This document shows positions 1 to 8,283 of a stretch of DNA of 64,000 bases, piece after piece. The notes below the pieces were generated by a model. That model had not been told where the DNA came from and did no database searches. It worked only from the letters and a program-made list of their open reading frames with translations. The stretch spans positions 1 to 64,000 of the forward strand of contig JAHDGU010000012.1 in NCBI GenBank assembly GCA_020627535.1, written 5' to 3'. Positions within the stretch are counted from its first letter, which is position 1. The number at the start of each line of letters is the position of its first letter. The stretch comes from Saprospiraceae bacterium. GTDB lineage: Bacteria; Bacteroidota; Bacteroidia; Chitinophagales; Saprospiraceae. The position numbers and the translations under genes were made by a program.

Positions 1-895
1 CCCAGATATGTCTCCAGATCACATTGCCGTCCTGGTCTAGCCGATAGATGATCGGGTAGTCCAGGCCGTGAAGCAGGCTGTCATGCTCTACGGAAAATGC
101 CAGGTACATCCCTCCATCCTCTCTGAGATCAAAGCCACGATTGAAGATCCCAAATCGGTCTGCATAATCATACTCCTTGCGCCAGAGCAGTTGTCCAAGA
201 GAATCGTAGTGCTCAATGAATGGAAAATTAATTAGAATATCACGATCTAGATTATTGTAACCCATGACATAAATCCCTCCTTGATCGTCCGGGATAAACT
301 CGAAGAAATTGACAAAGGTCTTTCCAGGCAGGCGCTCATAGATAAAGTCCCAGACAAGCTCCTTAGAATCAGGATCATGGCACTGAAACCAATTTTTCTC
401 CTGAAGAGCTCCAGACTTGGTGAAGGTCAATGTGAAAATGTTCCCATTAGACAACTCTCGCACAGCATTCCCTACCAACTTCTCATTAGGAAAAGAGAAC
501 GACAAAGAGTCCGCAAAGACCCATTGTCGTCCCTGAGTGTTTATCTGGAATAGCGACACTGTGCTATCTCTATCAAAAGGATCTCTTGTCAAAAACCAAC
601 CATGATTGTCGCCGATATCCTCGCCTTCTGCTGTTGTGGAACTCCAAGTCGGAAAACTTTGAACGTAAAAACTCTCAAGATCAGCCATAGAGACATCTAT
701 GAAACTCTGACAAGGCTGCAACTCAGCACATATGCCACCTACACTGATAGATACAGACTGATACTGATCCTGAGGAAACACTTCATATCCCTGTTCATTA
801 TAAACTACACGATAGATTCTTGAGCCCAAATCTTGAGATCTAGCTGAGTCAAATACCCACATCGTGGCTATCACTATGAGAAGCCTCTTGATCAA
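1..895 (-). CDS. exported protein of unknown function (3' end outside window)
   Basis: An open frame runs from a TTG at 893-895 to the left window edge, so the C-terminus is missing. The first 20 or so residues (IKRLLIVIATMW...ARSQ) have the basic, hydrophobic and small-residue layout of a signal peptide, which is why I chose the TTG; a GTG at 872-874 is the alternative and the first ATG (860-862) would destroy the signal. The rest is rich in short beta strands with phrases such as RLDQDGNVIW and GGIYVMG, common in blade-like repeats of Bacteroidota extracellular propeller proteins. The frame opens 12 bases after the stop of the beta-helix T9SS gene on the same strand, so the two are probably co-transcribed. 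Propeller fold and secretion are inference; no catalytic motif is visible. Confidence 0.7.
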   Translation of the reverse strand, partial: MIKRLLIVIATMWVFDSARSQDLGSRIYRVVYNEQGYEVFPQDQYQSVSISVGGICAELQPCQSFIDVSMADLESFYVQSFPTWSSTTAEGEDIGDNHGWFLTRDPFDRDSTVSLFQINTQGRQWVFADSLSFSFPNEKLVGNAVRELSNGNIFTLTFTKSGALQEKNWFQCHDPDSKELVWDFIYERLPGKTFVNFFEFIPDDQGGIYVMGYNNLDRDILINFPFIEHYDSLGQLLWRKEYDYADRFGIFNRGFDLREDGGMYLAFSVEHDSLLHGLDYPIIYRLDQDGNVIWRHIW

Positions 896-907
896 TTTGC
901 TTTGTAT

Positions 908-3061
908 CTATTGCACGATCAGCTTGAGTATTTCACTACTGCTAGGATCAGCATCTGTTTGAAACTCTATAAAGTAGATCCCTTTGACCAAAGACTCCAA
1001 ATCCAAGCTGAGCTGTTTGCCCTCAAATCGACCGCTCGCTATCACTTGAGATTCAATGTTGATGATCGAGTAATTCTTGATTTCTATCTTTTCTTGAAGA
1101 TCTTCAATCGTGAGTATTCCAGTACTTGGATTGGGATATACACTGAAACGTTGACTTTGCTGCTGGATTCTTGACAATGACCTGTAGTCAATCTCCTCCA
1201 TCTCTTGTGGCAACTCTGGTTCGATCCTCTCGTCTGTCAGCAAAGTGATCAGTGCCCTTACGTGTGGATCAAGACCACTGGTTTCTTTTCCCAGATCGAG
1301 CAACATGTCTCGATCTTCCGGACTCAAATTTACAAGCCCTTCTGCTCCTATCTGATCCATGTATAAGTCCTGCACAGTCCTGAAATTGGCTGCAATCTCA
1401 GTTGACTGGTTGACAAGACTGGAAGCAGGTTGTGTCAAGCTCATCTGCTGATATACTCCAATCAAGTCCGCCACATCAAATCCTCCAGACAGAGAAATAA
1501 TTGAGCTCAAGTCTTGAATATTGCCTGATTGCATACGCTGTTCAATTAAGTATGCCTCTAGTTCAGCTCTTTGCCGTCTGAGAGAGATCAGTAAACTTTC
1601 TTCTGCTATCGATCTACTAGTCTTTCCCTCCAAGGACAGAATATCATCGACTATTTCAATAAGCTGATTTTCAGTCCCTGATTGCAGATCTATAACTTCA
1701 GAACAATCGTGATCACGAGGGTCAAAAAGTTCAGTCAATACAAAATCCTGCCCATTCAGATCGGGGACATTGCAAGACATGTCCCCTTGTTCGACAAGGT
1801 AGTTGAAGCTTACACTATTGTCCCCAGTGCGCAGATGAAATGAGTTGTCATTGTAACAGTTGTCTGCTCGTACATTCGTAATGAAGTCGCCTTGTACTGC
1901 AGCGATCTGGCCATCATTAAATACATTGGCAAATGCATTTTCCACCTCGAATGTGTTCCCCAGAAATTGGGTTCCTTGATTGTCGCCCCAGAGACCTAGG
2001 CCCAAAAATCCTCTACCATTGAACTCGTTACAACTGACCAAATGACTAGAACCTTGTGCATTCTGCACCCTGCATGAAATGCCTGACTGGTTCAAAAATT
2101 TGTTGCCCAATATCGTCAGCCTTTCACTTTCCCCTACGATTCGGATACCATGTCTGGAACCGGTGATATCATTATTCAATATACGTGTATTGAAAGTAGC
2201 AGAGGCAATATCAATATGAACCCCGCCATTATCGACAAAAGTATTGCGGTCGAAGCCACTATTAGACGTACCTATCTGTAAATCCCTGAAAACTGCGGAA
2301 TTGGTGGCATACACTCCGATACCAGCTGTCCTACAATCTTCAAAGTGGTTACCGTCATGTATAAGCGCGCCAAAATTGATTCCATGTATACCCTCCAGAT
2401 CAAAATTGGTGAAAGTATTTTGCCGAAACTCTATTCCTTCACATGCCCATATCGTGACACCAATAGACTTATTGATCTCCACATCGGGCTCTCCATCAAG
2501 AATACAATTGACAAATGAGCTAGTATTATCAAAATCATATCTCAAAAATTCTGCCACACGACGATTGTTTTTGAAGGTGCTATTGGACGCAAAAACCACT
2601 CCTCCATAAAAGGCTGCTCTACCTTCCTTTATATCTGGAGCGTTCGTAGAGACCGCAGTATTGGCATCTTCTATGATCGAGCCACTTTGTATGATGACCA
2701 CGCCAGCATCATCAGGCTGCAAGCTTCCTTGTGGATCGGGTTGTGGTTTGCTAGCATTGCCGTGCACGTGGATGCCATCCCAGCGTGTATCACATCGTGC
2801 TTTCCAGTGCGAGTTTCGGATATCCAGCTTCGCTCCGCGTTCGACAAAGACTTCCACATTCTCTGCGAATTGGATTGTTGCATCGGTAACCGTCAAAGTA
2901 GCGCCTGTAGCGATCCGGAGGTTTTGTGCGATAAATCGATCTTCTGTCCAAGAAGTGTTCTCCGAGATGACGAGCTCTGGTGGAGTCATCGTGGGGACTG
3001 TATACAAGCCACAGCCCTGAGTCGCCACTACAAGCTCATTGCTGCAATGGTTGATATGCAT
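908..3061 (-). CDS. secreted right-handed beta-helix protein with T9SS type A sorting domain
   Basis: 717 residues from the ATG at 3061. Residues about 25-430 are an Asn/Gly-rich series of short strands (for example SNSTFKNN and GIHGINFG) typical of pectate-lyase-like parallel beta-helices. A more helical stretch follows, and the last ~80 residues contain VYPNPSTG and end in a short basic/hydrophobic strand, the type A T9SS C-terminal domain used for outer-membrane secretion and anchoring. The ATG frame has no signal peptide. Its first ~22 residues (HINHCSNELVVATQGCGLY) instead resemble the closing strand of BNR/VPS10-type propellers, which often precede such beta-helices. A signal peptide lies just upstream in another frame (3063-3239), so the gene is probably frameshifted or internally deleted at its 5' end. 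Role in adhesion or polysaccharide binding is a guess. Confidence 0.8.
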   Translation of the reverse strand: MHINHCSNELVVATQGCGLYTVPTMTPPELVISENTSWTEDRFIAQNLRIATGATLTVTDATIQFAENVEVFVERGAKLDIRNSHWKARCDTRWDGIHVHGNASKPQPDPQGSLQPDDAGVVIIQSGSIIEDANTAVSTNAPDIKEGRAAFYGGVVFASNSTFKNNRRVAEFLRYDFDNTSSFVNCILDGEPDVEINKSIGVTIWACEGIEFRQNTFTNFDLEGIHGINFGALIHDGNHFEDCRTAGIGVYATNSAVFRDLQIGTSNSGFDRNTFVDNGGVHIDIASATFNTRILNNDITGSRHGIRIVGESERLTILGNKFLNQSGISCRVQNAQGSSHLVSCNEFNGRGFLGLGLWGDNQGTQFLGNTFEVENAFANVFNDGQIAAVQGDFITNVRADNCYNDNSFHLRTGDNSVSFNYLVEQGDMSCNVPDLNGQDFVLTELFDPRDHDCSEVIDLQSGTENQLIEIVDDILSLEGKTSRSIAEESLLISLRRQRAELEAYLIEQRMQSGNIQDLSSIISLSGGFDVADLIGVYQQMSLTQPASSLVNQSTEIAANFRTVQDLYMDQIGAEGLVNLSPEDRDMLLDLGKETSGLDPHVRALITLLTDERIEPELPQEMEEIDYRSLSRIQQQSQRFSVYPNPSTGILTIEDLQEKIEIKNYSIINIESQVIASGRFEGKQLSLDLESLVKGIYFIEFQTDADPSSSEILKLIVQ

Positions 3062-3062
3062 A

Positions 3063-3239
3063 TCAGCAACGAGGCATTGGCTCTATGCTCTGGGCGTGTC
3101 CGACTCGGAATGTGGACAGTACAATTAGAGTAACCCAACAGGAAGCAAGAAAACGTGACGATACCAATACGCGCTTTACTGCCCCACCAAATCGAGCAGA
3201 AAAATCGTTCAAACGCCAGTCTTTATTGATCTTTTTCAA
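3063..3239 (-). pseudogene. stranded signal peptide of the beta-helix T9SS gene (different frame)
   Basis: From a TTG at 3239 (or a TTG at 3167) this frame encodes a basic N-terminus, a hydrophobic core (CWVTLIVLSTF) and GHAQS, a convincing Sec signal peptide with cleavage after HAQ. The frame stops at 3063-3065, one base before the ATG of the beta-helix frame. Exported Bacteroidota proteins with this architecture carry such a signal at their own N-terminus, so the two frames were probably one gene. Either a base has been gained or lost near 3070-3086, or an internal deletion removed an N-terminal propeller and joined the ends out of frame. A sequencing error is also possible. Confidence 0.5.
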
Positions 3240-3604
3240 AGTGTCCAGTAGGGCTGAGGCTAAACAAGTGTAAGGAGAATTATTTGAAGTATCAAGGATT
3301 GATGAACATTTATTCGATAAATCTGCGGAAATAACGAATTAAAACATGCCTGTTTAGCCATAGTAGTTCGGACAGTGAGGATTGCCACTCAACACTCCCG
3401 AACTCCCCAAAGCCCTCTTGTGAAGAGGGGCTATCTAGAGCTAAGTTTTTGAGAAACTACTCAGCAAGAAATCTGCCTACGATAGAAAGATTGCGTACGA
3501 GACTCATGCGCTGCAGGGCATTCGCTGATCACCTCACTTTTATCACATGGGTCGGACTTCGTTCACGGTCTACGATACAACGGCTATCCTCAAAACCAGC
3601 TCAA
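3240..3604. other. gene-free spacer downstream of the beta-CASP hydrolase gene
   Basis: This 365-base stretch separates the stop of the metallo-hydrolase gene from the signal-peptide frame. I find no credible reading frame in it. It holds one clear hairpin (3411-3432) and an AT-rich segment at about 3280-3350 that probably contains the promoter of the beta-helix gene; no clean TAnnTTTG match is present there. Confidence 0.5.
3411..3432 (-). terminator. hairpin, possible terminator of the operon ending with the beta-CASP gene
   Basis: The arms AGCCCTCTT and AAGAGGGGCT pair with one bulged G around a 3-base loop. On the minus strand the hairpin is followed by CTTTGGGG rather than a clean T-run, so it is a weak terminator candidate for transcripts that leave the gene ending at 3605. 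Confidence 0.4.
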
Positions 3605-5032
3605 TTACTCCAGTACCACACTCTCTCGCAGTTCCGGAATGTGTATCCGCTCAAATCCCGTATCCTGCATCTCTGACTTGAGCGCTTGTTGTTTATCGTA
3701 TTCACCATGGACGAGGAAAATATTTTTGGCGGAAGCCGCATGAGGCTTGAGATGTTGCAATAGCTCTTGCTGGTCTGCATGTGCTGAGAAGCTATCCATC
3801 ACTTCGATCTCGGCGCGCACCTCTAGCATCTCACCGAATACCTTGAGCTCCTTGTGACCTGCTCTTAGCTTGCCTCCTGGAGTCTCTGGCGAACAGTATC
3901 CAGCTATCAAGAAGGTGTTTTTTTCTTCCTGTATGTTGTTGTAAAGGTGATGCTTGACGCGGCCTGCATTCATCATACCGCTCGATGAGATGATGACGCA
4001 TGGCTCCTTGGAGTGATTGAGTCGCTTGCTGTCTTCGACACGCTTGATATAGTTGAGCTGATTCCAGCCAAATGGATTGTCATCCACGAGCATGTACTGA
4101 TGGAGATCGGAGTCAAAGCACTCCGGATGACCACCAAAGATCTGTGTCGCATTGACGGCCAGTGGGCTGTCGACATATACAGGTAGATGCGGCAGCTTGC
4201 CGTCATGCTCAAGGCGATCCATCATATAGACGATCTCTTGCGTACGTCCTACGCTAAAGGCTGGAATGATCAACTTGCCCTTCTTCTCCAGACAGGTGTT
4301 TTTCAATATGCTCAGAAAGCGATCGATCTCATCAGGCTTCTCCTGATGGATCTTATTTCCATAGGTGGACTCAGTGATGATCCAATCCACTTCTGGCAAT
4401 GGTACAGGATCTCTGAGGATTGGCCGATTGGGTCGCCCGACATCGCCAGTGAAGCCGATGGTGGTCGTCTTGCCGCCTTCTTGGATCTCCAAGATGACAG
4501 AAGCACTACCCAGTATATGGCCTGCATCTCGGAAGATGACGGTGATCTGATCATTGATCACAGTGCGTCGATCGTAGCCGTGTCCGACAAATTGATTCAT
4601 GGCTCGCGCAGCATCCTCCATCGTATATAGAGGCTCGCGGAGCTTCATCTTATACTTCTTGCCCTTTTTCTTCTTGGCCTTGCGCCGCTCTTTCTTATTG
4701 TGATATTCGGCATCGCGCTCTTGTATCATGGCACTGTCGCGCAGCATGATGGAGCAGAGACTGAAGGTCGCATGCGTGGTATGGATACATCCTGTAAATC
4801 CATCTTTGACCAGCTTGGGAATTCGTCCACTGTGGTCAATGTGCGCATGACTCAAGATCATCACATCAATATCGGCTGGATCAAAGCCCCAAGTCGCATT
4901 GAAATCATCCATCTCCTCATCACGACCCTGATAGAGTCCGCAGTCTAGAAGGATGTTGTAGCCATTGTCCAGGGTGATCAGGTGACAACTGCCAGTGACT
5001 TCTCTGGCTGCACCATGAAATGCAAGCTTCAT
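3605..5032 (-). CDS. beta-CASP metallo-beta-lactamase-fold hydrolase (RNase-like)
   Basis: 475 residues. SHAHIDHSG at residues 61-69 is the zinc-binding HxHxDH motif of the metallo-beta-lactamase fold, FTGDVGR supplies a further metal ligand, and the late SFSAHAD and FLVHGE elements are those of the beta-CASP/RNA-specificity group (CPSF73/YSH1-like). Family members are endo- or exoribonucleases acting on RNA in the cytoplasm. Residues about 115-133 form an unusually lysine- and arginine-rich loop (RRKAKKKKGKKYK), probably RNA-binding. There is no signal peptide. The gene starts 36 bases after the OmpA-family gene on the same strand, so it is probably the last gene of that operon, although the link to secretion genes may only be positional. 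Confidence 0.88.
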   Translation of the reverse strand: MKLAFHGAAREVTGSCHLITLDNGYNILLDCGLYQGRDEEMDDFNATWGFDPADIDVMILSHAHIDHSGRIPKLVKDGFTGCIHTTHATFSLCSIMLRDSAMIQERDAEYHNKKERRKAKKKKGKKYKMKLREPLYTMEDAARAMNQFVGHGYDRRTVINDQITVIFRDAGHILGSASVILEIQEGGKTTTIGFTGDVGRPNRPILRDPVPLPEVDWIITESTYGNKIHQEKPDEIDRFLSILKNTCLEKKGKLIIPAFSVGRTQEIVYMMDRLEHDGKLPHLPVYVDSPLAVNATQIFGGHPECFDSDLHQYMLVDDNPFGWNQLNYIKRVEDSKRLNHSKEPCVIISSSGMMNAGRVKHHLYNNIQEEKNTFLIAGYCSPETPGGKLRAGHKELKVFGEMLEVRAEIEVMDSFSAHADQQELLQHLKPHAASAKNIFLVHGEYDKQQALKSEMQDTGFERIHIPELRESVVLE

Positions 5033-5068
5033 AATTTATTGCTTATTCCTACGTCCGAAGGTACGCAA

Positions 5069-7309
5069 TCAGAATTCTCCCGCTGAGGTCTTGATGACGA
5101 GCCTGGGGTCTGTCTCGAGGATGACGACCTCTGTACGGCGATTGTATCGGTGCTCGCTATCTGAGCAGTTGACACCGTCTGCACAGTGGTTGCGGAGCTG
5201 GCTTTCGCCAAAACCTCTGGTGCTGATCCTCTCTGCTTCGACGCCTCGTCTCATCAGGTATGCTTTGGCGGACTCAGCGCGCTGTCTAGAGAGGCTCTGA
5301 TTGTATTCTGCTCGACCACGGCTATCCGTGTGAGATCTCAGTTCTACGCGCAGTCGGTCATACTGGATCATGAGATCTGCAAGTACATTGAGCTCTTTGG
5401 CAGCATTGGGGAGGATGCGAGCTTTGTTGAGCTCGTAGTAGATGTCTTCTAGTACGATCACGGTACCTGCGCTGATGGAAGATGTCCCTGTAGGAGTGGA
5501 GGACGTCCCTGTGCTGGTCGTGCTGTTACTGCTAGATCTCGGTAGTGGATTGAGTCGAAAGACATTGTTCACTGGCCAAGACTCACCCTCTCTGATACGG
5601 AAGTAGTAGCGCTCGTATCCAGCAGCTTCTACAAAGACATCTTTGTCACAATTGTCAGTAATACAGACGGCCGCATAGCCTAGATTATCTGTAAGGTAGT
5701 CCTTGGGCACAGAGCGACACGCATCATCGATGACGATCCTTGCACTCGTGATAGAGCTACCTGTGCGAGCATCTTTGACGAGTGCCTCACTGCTCACACA
5801 CTTTTCTGGTACCATGGGGATGGTGACGGCCCCTGTGAAGTCTCCCAGTGACATCACGGACTCGACTGGCTCATAGCCTTGCTTGTAAAATACCGTGACG
5901 TATCGCTTGGCTTCATCACTAGCGAGATTGAATCTTCCTTGGGCATCTGAGAGTGTGTAAAGATCATCAGTGCGTCCAGTGCCAATCCTCTTCGTAATCT
6001 TCATGAGCAGCTCTCCTGACTGTGTCGGAATGAAGCGTGTCTCGTAGATGTCCTTGTTGATGAATCCGCTTTCCTGATCTAGCTCAATAGCATAGATACG
6101 CACAGCTTCGAGTGCTTTGCCTGTAGCTTGATCGATGACACTGATCTGTCTCTGGTATCTTTTGTCATTGGACTTGTCGACCATCACTTCGGTATCTCCA
6201 GTCTCTCTGGTCGGTTTGCTAGGCACGGGATCTCTTGGCGATTCTTCGCTCACATTGACTGCTGGACTCTCCAGTTCCACAGCGATTTCATCTTCCCTGA
6301 CATCTGATGTCTTATTCTCAGTAATGACTTCTACGTCCTCGTCGAGGTCCATTTTCGCGTCAGCGACATCTTCAGACATCTTCAGCGAGAGCAGTGGGTC
6401 ACCGTCAAGGCTCGACACATGGTAGATATCATCTGACCCAGTCCCACCAGCACGAGAAGATGACATATAGCCTGATTGCATATCGTCTGCAAAGACTAGG
6501 GAGAAGTCATCGGCATCTGACTGAAAATCACCATCCAAGACTTGAGGATTACACCAGCGATTACCATCTTGGAGATAACTCACATAGATATCCAGACCGC
6601 TTGTCGCATTGCGATCAGAACTGAAGGAGAGAAAACCGCTGGAGTGTATGAAGGGAAAGACCTCATTGGCCGTGGAGTTGATCCGAGACCCGAGATTGGT
6701 CGGTACGCCCCAGCTATCGCCTTGCTTCTCGACCATGTAGAGATCCATGCCCCCATAGCCACCAGGTCGATCACTGGCGAAGATGAGGAGATTCCGCTCT
6801 TCCCAATAACTAGGATGGCAATTGGAAAATGACTTGTCATTGAAGGGTAGACTTGTCAGCTCTTCATACTCAGCTTTGGCGCTGTAAAGGCTGAGCTTGA
6901 TTTTTTTATTTTTCCTAAGTGCTCTCAGAGGATTCTTGATCTCGCTATTGCGCGTGACAAAGAGTAGTGGCTGATCGCTGGCATACTCGGCAGGACCTTC
7001 GTGCAAGAAGGAGCTCTGATCGATGCTAAAGTCTTTGACACCAGTCTCCGGGCTGTATTGTTTGAGCCTGTAGACTGCTCTGCCAGTCTGGTCGTCGATC
7101 TCTCTACCGTCACCATCGCTACTAGTGAATAGTATACTCGTGCCTGTATAGCATACGCCAAATTCGGACTCAGCTGTATTGAGCTCCTCTGCCTCGCTGA
7201 TGGAGGCCATCGGATTGAGAGAGATACTCATATCTTGGGCATAGAGTCCTGATAGACCCAGAGCCAAGATGAATGAGGAGATGTAGTTCGTAGTTTTCGT
7301 GAATCGCAT
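5069..7309 (-). CDS. OmpA-family outer-membrane protein with PD40 propeller repeats
   Basis: 746 residues. A signal peptide ends near residue 25 (SGLYAQ). Residues about 162-297 contain PD40/TolB-like blades (FASDRPGGYGGMDLY, FSSDRNATSGLDIY, SSSRAGGTGSDDIY). A Glu/Asp/Ser-rich linker follows, then one or two carboxypeptidase-regulatory-like beta domains (~385-590), a Ser/Thr/Gly-rich spacer, and a C-terminal OmpA domain (~615-735) with the peptidoglycan-binding signature around RSHTDSRGRAEYN. This is the PorE/SprE-neighbour type of periplasmic OmpA protein that often accompanies PorP/SprF genes in Bacteroidota. It starts 5 bases after the PorP/SprF stop, so translation is probably coupled. 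Likely role: tether of an outer-membrane secretion or adhesion assembly to the cell wall (inference). Confidence 0.88.
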   Translation of the reverse strand: MRFTKTTNYISSFILALGLSGLYAQDMSISLNPMASISEAEELNTAESEFGVCYTGTSILFTSSDGDGREIDDQTGRAVYRLKQYSPETGVKDFSIDQSSFLHEGPAEYASDQPLLFVTRNSEIKNPLRALRKNKKIKLSLYSAKAEYEELTSLPFNDKSFSNCHPSYWEERNLLIFASDRPGGYGGMDLYMVEKQGDSWGVPTNLGSRINSTANEVFPFIHSSGFLSFSSDRNATSGLDIYVSYLQDGNRWCNPQVLDGDFQSDADDFSLVFADDMQSGYMSSSRAGGTGSDDIYHVSSLDGDPLLSLKMSEDVADAKMDLDEDVEVITENKTSDVREDEIAVELESPAVNVSEESPRDPVPSKPTRETGDTEVMVDKSNDKRYQRQISVIDQATGKALEAVRIYAIELDQESGFINKDIYETRFIPTQSGELLMKITKRIGTGRTDDLYTLSDAQGRFNLASDEAKRYVTVFYKQGYEPVESVMSLGDFTGAVTIPMVPEKCVSSEALVKDARTGSSITSARIVIDDACRSVPKDYLTDNLGYAAVCITDNCDKDVFVEAAGYERYYFRIREGESWPVNNVFRLNPLPRSSSNSTTSTGTSSTPTGTSSISAGTVIVLEDIYYELNKARILPNAAKELNVLADLMIQYDRLRVELRSHTDSRGRAEYNQSLSRQRAESAKAYLMRRGVEAERISTRGFGESQLRNHCADGVNCSDSEHRYNRRTEVVILETDPRLVIKTSAGEF

Positions 7310-7314
7310 TGTCC

Positions 7315-8280
7315 TTAAAATATTCTAGGATTGACCAGTTGTTCTTCTCCACTGGGTGAACTGAGACTTCGATACTGCAGCAGGATTTCGAGACTACCAT
7401 CTTGGACCTGTCTGAGCTGACCAAAACTCATGTCGTATGATACGGCGATCTTGAGCTGATCGAGTGCTTGCCAGCCGGCAATAAAGTCAATGGAATCACC
7501 TGCCCCATCTCTCCCACCAAATCTATAGTTGAGTCCAAGGTCGATTTTCTCTCGCCAGCGGAGGATACCAGACAGATCTGCATCCAGTGGTGCATCCTCA
7601 GTAATTCTCAGCGCACCCTGTGCTAGCATTTGTGTCTGCTCGCTCAGCTCGAAGCTGTATCCAGCCATCGCCATGTAGTGTGCTACTTCTCGTGTGTCTA
7701 GTAAGTCTTCCATCTCAAACTGCAAGTCTTGTTTGATAAGACGCGGAGATGAAAGAGATAGGTACAGTCTGTCTTGAGTGTAGTAAAGTCCAAGTCCAAA
7801 ATTGGGCTGCCACTGTGTGATGACGCCGTCGCTGATGGATGGGTCAGCTCCCACGGAAGTGCTGCCTTGGAGACGATCATCGCCATAGTCAGTCCGCAGC
7901 ATGCGCATCATCGCAGATGCTCCGATTCCAAGACTTGCACCATTTTCAAATTCTAAGTTGTAGGCGTAGACACCTTGGATCATGGTGAAGTCACTGATCC
8001 CGATGCTGTGAGACTGAATTTGGAGACCGAGAGCGCTGGACGGGCCGAGAGCTCTTCCATGTGCACTGACCACAAATACCTTGGGTGCTCCCTCCAGACC
8101 GATCCACTGATTGCGATAGTGAGCAGTGACCTGCAGTGCATCTTCTCCTCCTGCATAGCCTGGATTGTAGGCTAGCTTATTGTACATGTACTGCGTATAC
8201 AGGGGTAGTTGCTGCGCATGGACACCCCAGAGACACAGGCAGCTGATCAGTATGCTGAGTAGGTTGCGTGATCGATCCAT
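7315..8280 (-). CDS. PorP/SprF-family type IX secretion membrane protein
   Basis: 321 residues. The signal peptide ends ...WGVHAQ at about residue 23. Directly after it comes the family signature, a YTQYMYN/YNPGYAG region followed by HYRNQWIGLEGAP, and the remainder alternates amphipathic strands as in an outer-membrane barrel. PorP/SprF proteins are outer-membrane parts of the T9SS; SprF of Flavobacterium is needed for export of the type B cargo SprB. Here the gene sits 3 bases downstream of a giant type B cargo gene and 5 bases upstream of an OmpA gene, the arrangement expected for a cargo-dedicated SprF. Whether this copy serves only that cargo is inference. It is probably not the core porP of the secretion machine, since no other core por genes are adjacent. 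Confidence 0.9.
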   Translation of the reverse strand: MDRSRNLLSILISCLCLWGVHAQQLPLYTQYMYNKLAYNPGYAGGEDALQVTAHYRNQWIGLEGAPKVFVVSAHGRALGPSSALGLQIQSHSIGISDFTMIQGVYAYNLEFENGASLGIGASAMMRMLRTDYGDDRLQGSTSVGADPSISDGVITQWQPNFGLGLYYTQDRLYLSLSSPRLIKQDLQFEMEDLLDTREVAHYMAMAGYSFELSEQTQMLAQGALRITEDAPLDADLSGILRWREKIDLGLNYRFGGRDGAGDSIDFIAGWQALDQLKIAVSYDMSFGQLRQVQDGSLEILLQYRSLSSPSGEEQLVNPRIF

Positions 8281-8283
8281 GAC

